A DNA stretch of 64,000 nucleotides from Zygaena filipendulae. Taxonomy: Eukaryota > Arthropoda > Insecta > Lepidoptera > Zygaenidae. The stretch is from positions 6,676,501 to 6,740,500 of the forward strand of contig OU015659.1 in the NCBI GenBank assembly GCA_907165275.2, in the 5' to 3' direction. This document shows positions 44,625 through 57,762 of the stretch, one piece after another. The notes below the pieces were generated by a model that searched no databases, was not told where the DNA came from, and saw only the letters and a program-made list of their open reading frames with translations. The first letter of the stretch is position 1, and each line of letters starts with the position of its first letter. The position numbers and the translations under genes were made by a program.

Positions 44625-47600
44625 TCACAGGCAATAGACAAATGTCCAATAAATAATATTGAAAAATATGAACAATAACGGGAACATTATTCGGGAGCGT
44701 TTGTCGATCCACGTGGCTATCTCCTGCGGGGTCATGGTCGTCCAGGTGTGGTGCTTGGGCTGGTGGTCGTCGTTGGAGCCCTCGCTGCCGCTGCCCTGCT
44801 TCTGACCACCCGTGGACAGGTCGTCGTAGCTCTGCGTCGTTATTGTCGGCAAGTTCATCGCGGATGGGAAACTCTGGATTTTGATAACGGTCAGTATTCA
44901 TTAATTTCAAATTAGGAATTTATAAATATTTCCCGGGTTTGCTGCAATAATCTGTACATTTTGACTCGAATATGGCAAGGCTACAGGTTATGATTTTAGC
45001 AGGCTATGTTTGTACCTACTTATACCTAATCTACATGGGACTATGATTGCATGTTCATCTGGCGCCCTACCGGTTACCACTAGGTATTTCTCATAGCATT
45101 AATATCGAAAATCACCTTACATAATTAATGGCCCTTGGGTTTTTTAACCGACTTCCCAAAAGGAGGGTTCTCAATTCGACGCGTATGTTTTTTTTTTGGA
45201 AGTTTTTTGGAAGTCGGTTTTTATTTTTTTGTTAAAATTTTGTTTTTATTTATCGAAATTTCGAGTAGCTTTTAAAAATAAGGTCAAATTTTCGTTGGAC
45301 GAAATTGCGGTGTAAGGTTAAGATAATACTGTTAAATGAGGTGGCCTCTGTTCTCTCAGACATAATACACTCGTAATTTATTGGATAAGGCATCATTGAA
45401 AACGCCTCAATATTTCAATGGTTAGGTATTGTTATATACGTATAGCTATTCGAATTAATGTTGTAACAAATACCATGCCATAATAATAAATAAATATTAT
45501 TTTATATCATCAATTGATTAATGAACGGCTGGGTCTTGAGGTAGTATCATTGCACCTGACGTGTCTAAGTACGTAATTACTCTAACGTTTCATAGGTTCA
45601 TTTATGAAAGAAGCTAAATCAAAGCTATTATTAGTCATCGTACATCTTTCAAATATATATAGGTAAAATTATTATTATATCCATTCAGTCTTTTTTATTA
45701 TTTGGCCACAGATATTTATAAACCTACGAGTTTAAATGTCGTAAAATCTATATATTATTTCTTTTAACAATGAACAAATAAATTATTATAAAAAAGATAC
45801 AAGTTCAATTTACTTTATCGTCTGAACCAGTGTAGCATTAAAATAGACAAAAAATCGTTGCGATTAGGAATTGGTTCCGGATAAAGTTCAACATAGGTAA
45901 TTAATTAGGTAGGTATCTAAAGATGAAGCCAAGTAAATTATCAACAGAGCATTTGTCTTATAAAAGCGGTAAAAGTGTGTAAGTATACATGACTAAAACA
46001 CGAGATAAATATGATACCTACTAAGGAGGAAATTTAACGATTATTATTTATCTGCAATATTTAAATACCGAATAATAGACAAAAATTGTATTCGCTTCGG
46101 TGCGTCTCAACAATCACGAGGACAGGTTCTTTGACTTTATAGACAGATAAGTCTCTCTACAACCATCTAGCTTACTTTCCGTATTTGAAGATTGTGAAAA
46201 ACGGCATCGGATATGAGATACAATTTTGTTGATACTTCTTGTATACCTACCGCCCCTTTACGCTCTCTCACAGAAATAAGTGACACCATATTGGTTGCCT
46301 GCCTAGGGCATGTCAATGATCTGTGACTGACGTCATCCTACAGGTAACGCATCAATCTGATGATTTGATGTCGAGTGTCCCGAAAGTAGGTACGGCAAAG
46401 AAGTATCCATATCTAAAGCATAACGTTCCCACTTACGTGCACAGTAAGGTAGTTGTTGTAGCCGGGCCCGGCTGGGTCGCTGCTGGTCACCTGCTGGAGC
46501 TGCAGCGAGGAGCAGGAGCGCGACTTGCTCAGGGACGGCGACGAGTCTTGCAATTCTTTCTGCAGTTCCTTGCGCGCGAGGCGCGGAGTCAATGTGCTCT
46601 TCAATATATATTTGCTGTTCACCTTTTTCAGACTCACAACTTTCCTGAAAAATAAATAAGGTACCAAATATATGACATGCACTGGCGTGTAATTTCAACA
46701 GCAAACGTAATTTGTACGCTAATTTTAGTACAATATCTCGGATATTTGGGTCATCTGTAAGAAAGATTAGTAAAAGTATTATAGCTCTTATCTCGTCATA
46801 TTGATGTGCCTATCTAACTAATATAGCTGTTGGATGTGGTTTCGGTTTCCACCTGCGTGAATATTTTACGTAGATATACGTATTACCAGCTGTCCCTCCG
46901 AATCCTTCCATATACAAACTTTCAAGTTTCAACACCATTTTCACCAATTTCATGGTTGAATTTTGAGAAACCTTTCTTAGCGTGTTTTTAAGGCATTACT
47001 ACCTACTATCCAAGCTTTGTTCCAAGCTTCAACAGTTTAGACTGGATGTTGATGAGACAGTCATGAAGCTTTTTTATCATCATGTATAATATACAACAAC
47101 TATACCTCCATTTCAAACCTATTATGTTTTGCAAATTGTAAATGCAATTTTCTTCTTTAATAAGACAAGAAGTATAGGTAGGTATACGTTCACATGCAGT
47201 TCCGTTCAAATCCGTTTGGTGGTTTTTGTGTGATGCGTGTCTAAGCAAACCAACAAGTCGACTAGCAAGAGTTTCCATATTTTAATAGTAAGCTTCTTTC
47301 TCTCTATATTTTTCTACTATTAGATAGGTACCTACTTATAATAGTTTTTTTTGTTACCTACTTACTAGCCGCCCCGTGGTTAAACCCGCGGTAATTTCAT
47401 AGTTCCCGCGGGAATTCCGGGATAAACTATACATATAACCCTTCTTCATGAATCACTCTACCTATTGGTGAAAACCGCATAAAAATCCGTAGTTTTTGAG
47501 TTTATCGCGAACAGACAGCGGAAGCGACTTCATTTTATACTACATAAAGATTAGTATGATACTTACAGTATAATTAACGCTATCAAATTATCACAGAATT

Positions 47601-49378
47601 ATTCTGTTCCGTGATAAAATTAAGAAGAACGACACTCACTTTCTGCGCCAGATAGTATTGACGAAAGCGAACTCTACAAGTGCAGAAAAGATGAATCCGA
47701 TGCAACCCAGGAACCAGATCTCACTGGCTTTAATGTACGACACTTTTGGGAGAGTCTTTGCTTGAGACGATGCCAAAGTGATGAACGATAACATTGTACT
47801 TGTTCCTGCAATGTCAAGGACAATTATGTAAATATTTCTACAACGTAAGTTATTATTAGTAAAACGATCAACAAACGTTTCATATACCTAATGTTATCCT
47901 TGGCGCTGAAGCATCGGCTTGCAACCAAAATGTGACCCAAGACATGGCGACTATCATCATGGATGGTATGAAGTAATCCATGAGATAGTAACCCACTTCA
48001 CGGCCGAGTTTGAATGTGAATTTGAGAGCACTGTAGTTCCCCGCTGTCAATTTAAACAGTACAACAATTAGACATAACAGTTTCATAGTATCTATATAAA
48101 AATAAACAACAATTAATTAGAATAAAACAAACGACCTCCACCAAGGCGCATGTTGATAATGTCTCCTCGTACAACCGATTCATTGGTCCAATAATCTATG
48201 AGGGAGTACTCCGTGAGATGAAGTTCCGGAGACAGTCGGACTGGATTGTTCATTTCCCACATAAGACTCAGCTGAGACGCATTGTATTTCCCTGGAAATA
48301 CGTAGAAAGTTGAGTCATTAATTTGGTTATAAAATGTGTCACATAGGTATTGTGTTTTTACTTTTGTTTTATGGTTATTAAATATCCTCCTGTGCCAACA
48401 ACATTCAGTGTGTTTGTGCATTACTCATTAATTGTGGTGATTAATGTATTTAAGCAGTTATTGTAATCATAAAAAAACGTGATATTCATTAAAACAATCA
48501 TTATGATACTTACAGCTTTCTAGATTCATGGAACAGGTTTGTTCATCGAATGGGAACTTCTGCAGATTCATCCAGCAGAAGAGAACAGCTTGCATGCGTC
48601 GGCTGAATACCACTTCACCGTCAGGTGCGATGGAGATGAGCACGTCCTTGCTGTCGGTGCCCATCAGACTCGACGACTGCTCGTTGGACATGTACAAATG
48701 CGGCACCCATATCTGTGCCCGCAGATCATTCTCGCCAATAATTTTCTGACGCTTCGGTGAAAACAAGGCGTACCTCAATCGTTTGTCCGTCCATCGCAGC
48801 TGGAGTAAGAAGTGCAGTTTGAAATTCTGTGAATGTTAAAGTTTTACAACTTAGGTACCTAAAATTTAAGTAGGTACACATCCTTTTCGATAATAGAGGA
48901 CGTTCTCAAGTCGACAAATATGTTTATATGTTGTATCTACCTACCTCATATTATTTCGACCATGGGACAGATTTTGATGAAATTGATGACTCAGAACAGA
49001 TAGTTTTATGCATTTCAGTGAAGATTTGATCAAAATGTTTATGATGATTGATGTTTTTTTTTTAACTGTTTGCGGTCGATAAGAAATACCTGGTGCTAAG
49101 AATTTTTAATAGATTATCATGCTTGCTTTGTGCTTGATAACTGTTTTAAGACACCTTATTTGGGTTTTTGTATGGATGCTAATTGCTAACCAAATCATGC
49201 GCTTCTGCCGGCTGTATGAAGTAGACGTAAGCGCTGGCGTGGACCTCTATGATGTCATTTGTTTCGTATGTAGGCAGGAGCAGCCTGTCGTAGCGACACT
49301 TGTTGGCGAGCAGCGACAGAAAGTCCGACTGCGTATAGTTGTCGCCATCCGCCGGTGAAGGACAGGGCAGATTTTGTC
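44625..49378 (-). CDS. Cys-loop ligand-gated chloride channel subunit (pHCl-2/secCl-like), 5' end missing
   Basis: Pentameric ion-channel subunit of the plasma membrane. Exons in coding order: 49378-49191, 48826-48514, 48291-48136, 48043-47888, 47805-47640, 46644-46437, 44873-44625 (stop). Phases agree from the second exon on. Visible: Cys-loop C-x13-C (CWMNLQKFPFDEQTC), TM1 YYLMDYFIPSMMIVAMSW, pore-lining TM2 after the anion-type SAPRITLG, TM3 WFLGCIGFIFSALVEFAFVN, a short Ser/Gln-rich cytoplasmic loop, TM4 MFPLLFIFFNIIYWTFVYCL ending at the C-terminus. WVPH replaces the usual WxPD, and APR replaces the usual PAR before TM2. From memory both fit the insect pHCl-2/secCl/CG6927 group rather than GABA- or glutamate-gated channels; the ligand cannot be read from sequence. 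The signal-peptide exon(s) lie upstream and were not found. The first listed exon has a probable one-base frame break. Confidence 0.85.
45145..45222. repeat. Short palindromic relative of the ACCGACTTCC repeat
   Basis: AACCGACTTCCCAAAAGGAGG at one side and GGAAGTTTTTTGGAAGTCGG at the other fold back on each other. Confidence 0.6.
47364..47545 (-). mobile_element. Helitron-like element in a channel-gene intron
   Basis: Minus orientation, TTCCCGCGGGAATTCCGGGAT intact (read in parts), terminal hairpin partly decayed. Between channel exons 47640-47805 and 46437-46644. Confidence 0.72.
49191..49378 (-). CDS. Channel gene, most 5' exon found, with an apparent frame break
   Basis: The second half reads SLLANKCRYDRLLLPTYET then VHASAYVYFIQPAEAHDL, clearly the N-terminal beta region of a Cys-loop subunit, and joins cleanly to exon 48826-48514. 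The first half reads naturally as CPSPADGDNYTQSDF in a frame shifted by one; the two halves meet at a run of four A (plus strand 49320-49323). With three bases in that run the exon would be open throughout. As written the joined frame starts with an unlikely basic sequence, so either a sequencing or assembly error or a real lesion is present. Confidence 0.65.
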
Positions 49379-52346
49379 TGAAAGTGAAAATAGAACAATA
49401 AATATGTAGTTGGAAGCTTAATGAGTCATTGATAACCTAGAGGAAAATTCTCGCTACTGATGGGGGGGGGGGGAGTCGATTTCAGACTCTTCTTCATATT
49501 GATATTTTCTGATAAACCACAGATTTTCCAGTGAAAGAAAACATTGTGAGGAATCCTTCAAAAATGCTGAAGCCTGTGTGAATTTCACTGATACGCCAGC
49601 GCGTATCACTGAAAAGTGAAATCTGGGACCCAGTGGTCCGCGTGGTGGACTATTCCCCACATATCCTCAGCATTAGATTAGACCTGTGACTATCAGCGGA
49701 GACACGAAAAAGGCTGATGCAATTAGGTAGATATGTTTACCAAGGGAAACCTTGACTATATAGCTTTTCTATGGATAGTAGAGATTGTAGAATAACATAA
49801 ATACAAGAGGGTAACAGTTAACAAGAACTACATATATCGCCATAGATAGTGATGAATTAACAAGGTTATTGTCAACAAGCGCATATAGAAATATTATATT
49901 TATACGAATAATAAAAGTACGGTCAAAACGTGGCCACAAAAATTAATATTTTTTTAAGCTGGAATGGAAGACAAGTAGACCGTACTAACTTAAAAGATTC
50001 GGTCGGTGCCACAATATAGATATTCGGGGAGGTAGGTATGTATGTATATGTTGACACCTAACTCCTTATCCGTTCGCAAACACGGTGAATGCCGCAATTT
50101 TTACTGTTCTATTTAATTTACATAGATTAAGAAATACAAAGATGACAACATTCAAACACGAACTATCAACAGAATAATCTAAAACCTATATAAACGGCTG
50201 CAAAAAACAAAAATTAACAACTAGGTATACTTACCTACCATCACATGACTAGCTTGCAGATGTTGATACAACAAAGTACTTATACGTAAGGAGTAATCAT
50301 TGAACTCCTGGTAAGTAACTAAAAAAATGTATATTGTGCAAATAAATAAGAAAACATAAAAATTTAATGTAGTACGCTATTGTTGGTTTTTAGGAAGAAA
50401 ATAAAAATATTTGTGAAACATTAATTTCAATATAGAGTTCGTTAAAATCTCATTCAATTTTTGTTAGTGATAGGTATTTCTGACTTTGCACAGAGCCACT
50501 GTAAGATGACTGCAATGAGCGTGCCCTTGTTCCATACACCTTACCTAATTAAAAAAACATTGTTTTATCAATGTTATGCATTAACACGTTCTGTGTGTAC
50601 AAGACTCATATTATATTAGTATTCTATGAAATGCATATTTTCAGCAATGATTCAGAATTGGTAGATATTGCTGGGCACTTTTGTAAGTTTTAATATTAAA
50701 TTTAATAGATATGAATTAGCTATCTTAGCTCGATTTAAACAATATATCAAGGTCGATGTGGAAGCTGCTAACGACAACAAAGTCAATATTAGCCGTAGCT
50801 GATAATGCGGTGGACCAATTCGCTAAGATATCATACAAGATTTACTCTCCGATTAAGCTATAAGCTGTTTGCTGGGTTTTGAATATGTTTTACAGCTTTA
50901 TTTAAATTTTAAACTTAACGTCCATGTACGTTCTTATAAATTTATCCTCACATACATAATATAACAAAACAAATTCCTCCGCCGCGTCTGTCTGTCTATC
51001 TTGTCCGGATTTTCATGCGATTTTCGCTAGTAAATAGCGTGATTCATGAGGAAGGTTTATATGTAACGTTTATCCTGGAATTCCCGCTGGAACTCGGAAA
51101 AATCACCGCGGGTGGAACCCTGTGGGACAGCTGGTTAGGTAGCTACCTCCTATACATCCTATTAATTTACGTTACATTTTTTTTTATCCGATTAACGTTA
51201 CATTCAGCTGTATATAAATCATCGGAAATTATTACTTCTTTAAAGGATAAATGGATGCTATCTATTGTATGAAAGGGTTCATTCAATCATCAATAATTTT
51301 CTATATTATAATTAACCATACCTACACAAATAGAATTGAACCTACTCCAAAGTAGGTTCAAACAAAATCATGTTAGAAAGGGATCTTTACCTTTAATGAT
51401 AGGTAAAGTTATATGTATAGCTATAGGTCCTGTCCCTGAAAGCCTAGACAGACAGACAAAGTCACTTTCGCATTTATAATATTTGTAGCTGTTGCTGTCC
51501 TTCTCTGTACGCAAAATTTCATGATGATCGGTTGAGCCAGTTGAGCCAGTTGAGCCGTTAAGGCGTGAAAGTGTAACAAACAAACAAATAAACAAACACA
51601 AACTATTAATATTAGTAAGCATAAAGTAGGGATTAACATTATAAATTATGATTGACTGCTTGCATGAATTTCAGGATTGGGAAATACATAATCCTTTCAA
51701 CGAACCGAACCGTTCCTGACGGATTGTGACGTCTAAATCGAATAAACCGACAACAAACGCACGGTCACATTTAAAACATGTTCTAGTGAAAGTAAGGATA
51801 TCTGTATCGTATTTAGCACATTCCAATTAATCGGATTTTCTTTATGATTAACGAAAATTACATTATGACTTCCCTAGTGACTGCTCACGCACTAAAGCCG
51901 CCGCGCGCCGTATCTATCAATAATTAGTAGGTACCTACCTAATGAAACGTCATTTCGTCGTCACGTACATAATGCTTCTGAAAACATTTAGAACTAAGTA
52001 AATAAATGTTCCTGTATGTATATATGTGTTAACAATAACAGATACAAGCATGCAGATAGTACCTATGCTACATAAAGTTGTTACAATAATATCATAAGTA
52101 TTTGTTTTGCTAACAGTCTCTTTGTTTGTATTACGGCGCATCAGTTATATTTTGTAAGAGATAATTACTTGCCGTTACTTTAAGAACCTAGAAGACTGCT
52201 TGAGTAGGTATTTGCAGGAAAATTATAATTTCTTTGCGTATTCTTGTACAATGTACAGTGTCTCGATAAATATTCATCAAGAATATAGATAGATAGATAC
52301 ATAGGTGCTTATATAAGAATATCATTACCTATATTGATAACTGCCT
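49379..52346. other. Upstream of the channel gene, no exon recognised
   Basis: Contains a run of 12 G at 49462-49473, Helitron-like copies at 50960-51133 (plus) and 51440-51620 (minus), and otherwise unique AT-rich sequence. The missing first exon(s) of the channel may be here or further right, but no convincing signal-peptide exon was found. Confidence 0.45.
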
Positions 52347-53045
52347 AATAGCTGTCGCGTGCGGTTTCACCCGCGATAATTTCGGAGTTCCCGCGGAAAT
52401 GTTCTATACAAACTTTGCTCCCCTTTTTCACCTCTTAGGGGTAGAATTTTTAAAAATCCTTTCTTATCGGATGCCTAGACGTCATACAAAAGACACACCC
52501 TCCAAGTTTCAGGTCGCTACGATCAGCGATTAGTCTGTGCGTTGATCCGTCAGTCAGTCAATTCAGGATAACGAATTTTATATGTATAGATGACATCTAG
52601 CGCTTTATTAGGTATGCACAAGTGAAGGTAGGTACTACTCAGTTTTAGGCTCAAAGTTACGACTCTTATTTTAAATTAGCTGTTCCCCGCAGTTACACCC
52701 ACGGTAATTTCGGAGTTCCTGCGGGAATTCCGGGTATATAGCATACGACACTCACATAACCTGACTTTCGTGGTAAACAAAAATTCAAAATTGATTCAGT
52801 AGATCCAGAGTCCAGAGATTATACCCTCTACAACCTCACAAACTCACAAACTCTCTCTCTTTCTCTCTCTATACTCTATCTCTTTATAAGTATCTAATAT
52901 TAGTTATAGATGAATGAAAAATGTATATATACTCCAATACGTTTACTAGCTGTTTTACCCGCGGTAATTTCGGAGTTCCCGCGGCAATTCCGGGTTACAA
53001 TATAGCCTATGCTCAGCGATAATGTAGGTAGTAAGCTAATGGTAA
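52347..53045 (-). mobile_element. Run of three Helitron-like copies
   Basis: All minus orientation: 52347-52592 (TTGGAGGGTGT subfamily), 52677-52915 and 52948-53045 (3' part only). Each begins with TAGCTGT and a TTACCC/TTTCACCCGCG arm. Confidence 0.72.
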
Positions 53046-53051
53046 TAGTAC

Positions 53052-55113
53052 ATTGTAATCCTAGGGGTGAAAGTAACTTATTTAGTCCCGAGACGGGGTT
53101 TGGCGCCCGAGCGTAGCGAGGGCGCCTATAGATCGAGGGACTAAATAAGTCTTTCTCCCGAGGGTAACACTGTGCTTTTCATTACGAATGCAAGGAAAGT
53201 CAAAAATAAAATAGGAATTAGCTAAAGAAAAAATGAGTGAAGATCGGATAGTCGCTTGACACATTCCCACCTATTTCTTTTTCTTTGGCCGGCTAGCTAT
53301 TCAGCCAGTATTTTTTATTTACATTGTGGCGACCTAAAAAAAATATTTTCTTTAATTATTAAGTATTAATTAAAGAAAATAAAAAAATATAAATAGGAAT
53401 TAGCTTAAGAAAAAGTGAGTGAATTTTATTTTAATTAATACCTACTTAAACTATACGTTATTTCAATTTTACATCGAATAGAAATCGTATAGAAAGTTGA
53501 AACATGGTTCAATAGAAATGTGAAAATAGACCTAGTTTTTTTTTAATAATTTGACAGTTGTCAGTTGAAAGCGATTCTCCCTAGGGCTGAAAAGTGTTAC
53601 TTTCAACTCGCTTCTCAGGCAACTTCAGACCTACTTTCCGAGTATGAGTAATGAAAAAGAATTTTTCAAATCGGTCCAGTAGTTTTTGAGTTAAATTTTA
53701 TCAAACAAACAAAAAATACAAATCTTTCCTCTTATAATATAGATATACCTAATATGTATTATATTTTTCAACGAACGAGGAACATCTAGAAGAATATTAA
53801 ACAATCGGAATCAATAAATGGATATTTTGCGACAAATACACATGTAATAGGACCATTAGATAGAGACCATAGGAGGATTCAACCTTTTTGGTTTTCATGC
53901 TAATTAAGTGGATATAATATTATGAGCATACATCACAAAATTCATGAGAATATTGCTTGGTTTTCCTATATGCCTATAATATTAGGCATATAGGGGGCCT
54001 ACCACTATCTCTCCTAACAACTTGAAAAATATCAGTTCGAAATTTCTGGTAGGTCCAAAATTTCGATGTAATATGATGATTTTAATATGATGGTAGCTCA
54101 TTCGTTTGTTTTCAAGAGATACAGTTCATTTTATATAGGTATATATTTGTTGGTAATAGTACATTGTTATCCTAGGGGTGAAAGTAACTTTCTTTCTCCC
54201 GAGGATAACACTGTGCTTTTCATTACGAATGCAAGGAAAGTCAAAATAAAAATAGGAATTAGCTAAAGAAAAAAATGAGTGAATTTTATTTTACATAAAT
54301 CAACCATTAGGTGTGCTACTGGCCAGTAAGTATGCCCCCTATGACATAAAAAAAGAACTTGAGTTTCTGCAGTATCCAGCTGTCAGTTGAAAGCGATTCT
54401 CCCTAGGGCTGAAAAGGGTTCAACCCGCTTCTCAGGCAACTTCAGACCTACTTTCCGAGTATGAGTAATGAAATAGTACATTGTTATCCAAGGGGTGAAA
54501 GTAACTCATTTAGTGCCGAGACGGGGTTTGGCGCCCGAGCGTAGCGAGGGCGCCAATAGTTCGAGGCACTAAATAAGTTACTTTCTCCCGAGGGTAACAC
54601 TGTGCTTTTCATTACGAATGCAAGGAAAGTCAAAATAAAAATAGGAATTAGCTAAAGAAAAAATGAGTGAAGATTGGATAGTCGCTTGACGCTTTCCCAC
54701 CTATTTCTTTTTTTTTGGCCGGCTAGCTATTCAGCCAGTATTTTTTATTTACATTGTGGCGACCTAAATTATAATAAAGTCATCTAAAAAAATATTTTCT
54801 TTAATTATTAAGTATTAATTAAAGAAAATAAAATAATATTATTTATATTTTAATTAATTAATTAGCTTAAGAAAAAATGAGTGAATTTTATTTTAATTAA
54901 TACCTACTTAAACTTTACGTTATTTCAATTTTACATGGCGCTGGCTGTATAGAAAGTTGGAACATGGTTCAATAGAAATGTGAAAATAGACCTAGTTTTT
55001 TTTTAATAATTTGACAGTTGTCAGTTGAAAGCGATTCTCCCTAGGGCTGAAAAGAGCTACTTTCAACCCGCTTCTCAGGCAACTTCAGACCTACTTTCCG
55101 AGCATGAGTAATG
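53052..55113 (+). repeat. Three composite repeats in a row
   Basis: Copies 53052-53655, 54150-54475 and 54476-55113, each starting ACATTG(T)TATCC(T)AGGGGTG and ending GAGTATGAGTAATGAAA. Two of them carry the palindrome GGCGCCCGAGCGTAGCGAGG and a TTTTCTTTAATTATTAAGTA / AATTAAAGAAAA hairpin. TTTTCATTAC near the start pairs with GTAATGAAAA at the end. The latter two abut directly. Confidence 0.72.
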
Positions 55114-55386
55114 AAAAAGGATTTTTTACGTTTAAGGTCAAGTATTCGTCATTCGGTCTTATAATATACTAATCAATCTTTACATGTTTGAAGAGCAATG
55201 TTATATAGGTACCTACATAGGTACGTCGCCGAGAATGTATACATCATAAAATACAGATAGATATATTATGTTAAGTGTCTCCGATCTGTCAGACTGTCAC
55301 CCTCCGAGATTAATCACTCTCTGTAAAATTAATTCATTGGGGCTACCGACACTTATCCTTGCCAAGCCAATGGACTAGATGACTAA

Positions 55387-55623
55387 CGGCCGCACTCAGA
55401 GTCAACTTTAATGATAACTTAACTAAGTATAGATTTTTAAAACAAAACTGCCGCAATCAGACAAGTTTAATAAATTATTGTTAGTTGGTATTTAACGAGA
55501 TGTAACTTAATTAGTTAAATGCCAATTAAAATTAATTTATTAAACTTGCCTGATTGCGGCAGTTTTGTTTTAAAAATCTATACTTAGTTAAGTAATCATT
55601 AAAGTCGACTCTGAGTGCGGCCG
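55387..55623. mobile_element. PIF/Harbinger-like MITE, copy 1
   Basis: 237 bp. Very long imperfect inverted repeats (about 100 bp per arm, starting CGGCCGCACTCAGAGTC) around a small AT-rich centre. TAA flanks both sides (55384-55386 and 55624-55626), the three-base TWA-type target duplication of PIF/Harbinger elements. Confidence 0.82.
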
Positions 55624-55627
55624 TAAA

Positions 55628-55870
55628 TCTTTAGTTTTTAGGCCGTCGTGTAGATTAATAAAAACTTTTGGATTTTTATTTTGTCTTTTTTTACGTAACC
55701 ACAAAACAACGGCGATACATTGAGTCGAAATTTCGCGTGAAGTCACGAGTCCCCATTCCTAAACTTTAATGCGTTATATCTTAATATTTTTTCAATAATT
55801 GGAAGAAGCAAAAAAAAAAAAAATTTATTATCTAACTGATGGACTAAATAGAATTTTGCACTTTGACACC
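55628..55870. repeat. Decayed copy of the GGGCATGTTGACTA-family core
   Basis: Keeps GTAGATTA-AT, ACGGCGATACATTGAGT, TTTCGCGTGAAGTCAC and CTAACTGATGGACTAA blocks in family order, but the terminal GGGCATG ends are lost. Directly follows the PIF-like MITE at 55387-55623. Confidence 0.7.
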
Positions 55871-57374
55871 TATAGGCATCAGCTTATTCACCGGGTGACC
55901 TGCAAGGGTAAAAATGTAGAAGTAGGTAGATAATCTTCTCAGAAACGGGAAAACACTAATAAATATAAATAAAGTTTGTATGTTTTGATGTAGGGTGTAA
56001 TCTTAAGATATACTGAACCGTTTCTAAAAACTATTTCGAGGATAAGAAGCCACGGTATCCCTGAGTGAGGAAGGATTCATACGGCACGAGCAATGGGCAC
56101 GAGGAAATAAGCTATCCGCAGGCCGCAGGGTGTAGTATACGAGAGTAGTTTAAGTGGGTAAAGTATACGTATTTAAATGTATTTGAGAAATAAAGAATAC
56201 CAACTAACGCTTATATAGTACCTATACTACCTATAGGTACTCATTGAATTACCTCACAGGGAAAGTCTGAAACGCAGAGCCATTACAATGCCTTATCTGA
56301 GATTGCTCTTAGGTAGGTACCTATACCTATGTAATTTTACAATGTAAGTATTTGGGCATGTGTGACTACAGAGTTTAAGCAACTTTTTTTCAGGCTTTAG
56401 GTAAACTTAATATGTACTGGAAGACGATAATTTAATTGGTAAATATTCATTCGTTTTCGTCACTGCAATTGATAAGCGAGCGACCGTTTACCAAGTTGGG
56501 CAAAGATACCAAGGCTTGTTGAACGTTCAGTTGTGGAAACAGCGCGAATACTTAGGTATCTACCTACTTACTCTTGGACATATTTTTCACGCTCCGTGAT
56601 TAAACCGGATTACTTATAAAATTATACATTTAATTAGTTGCCGAGCACTAATAGATGTTAACTCGAATATCTAATATACTGTTGTCAACAATTACTTACC
56701 AATCGAAGATCGTCACGAAGGCTACTGGTTCAAAAATAATATGTATAGATATATAACGATATATTCATAGTTATGATCTGTTATGATAAATAATATTATG
56801 TTATAAAACTAACTCTTGGAAATAAAATTCATTAACTATTATATTTATTTATTATACATGAATTGAACTTCAAATATAACTTTAAGTTCAATTAATAAAA
56901 TAAGAATTTAAGAATTAAGAATAGATAATGTTATCTAATAACGAATATTTATCTAAAAACACCCAAATCCAAGTAATATTTATTTATTCATTTATTTATT
57001 GAAGCACACAATACAGATATATGTATATGTTACTATAATATTATAAATATATATAAATAAATGTATGAACATTACCTATTTTATGTGTCGCTTACAAACA
57101 AAACTCAACAGAACAAAGTTCAACACTAATTAATTTTAATTGAAATGAAATAACATCGATAAATGGTGGTTATATTCTCTTTGGTGGCGAACTCAACTGA
57201 GCCGACGACGCACGACAAATTCAGTTTCGGTGCGGCTGAAAGTAGATTTTTCGGTCGAATCTAGCCGAAACCGAAACCAAAATTTCGGTCGGCCTCTATT
57301 AAAAATGATATCATATACCATAATATTATGTAGGTACCTACTTACTTAAATATGCCTAGTGCCTATTAAGGCCA
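55871..57374. other. No gene seen
   Basis: AT-rich, with a (TTTA)n LINE-tail trace near 56980-57010 and a CCGAAAC/TTTCGGTCGG-rich repeat end at 57215-57300. Confidence 0.5.
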
Positions 57375-57621
57375 CTGCAGGACCCTTATTCAGTATGACT
57401 AACAACATTCTTTGCCCATAACGCGCGTCTCAAAAACGCATTTCCAAACGTTCTAGATGATAAAATATTGGAAATTATTATTCTTTAAGCCATAAGAAAC
57501 GTTGTAAATGTATTTTTTGGAGTAAAACTTCTTTGATTACGAGGGAAAGACAGTTTTTGCGGCGTGTTATTTTAACGCAGCGTGTTATGGACTTTGGGCA
57601 TAGTGAATAAGGGCCCTGCAG
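57375..57621. mobile_element. MITE with CTGCAGG-CCCTTATTCA ends
   Basis: Ends CTGCAGGACCCTTATTCAGT and (reverse) CTGCAGGGCCCTTATTCACT match at all but two of the first 20 positions. 247 bp. No coding potential. Confidence 0.72.
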
Positions 57622-57762
57622 GGCAATTATGTAACTTTTGTTGCTATCAATATTTCAATTTCAATCAGATAAATAGCGATTTTATGATTATTAAAATCAT
57701 GTTTAGCCAGCTTCAACTTTTAAAGTATGTTTATTTTGGTTGATTGCTAGATATTGTACAAT

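Noticed and set aside
46323..46704. Open frames on the plus strand and a second minus frame
   Set aside because: They overlap the cytoplasmic-loop exon of the channel, whose frame fits the neighbouring exons.
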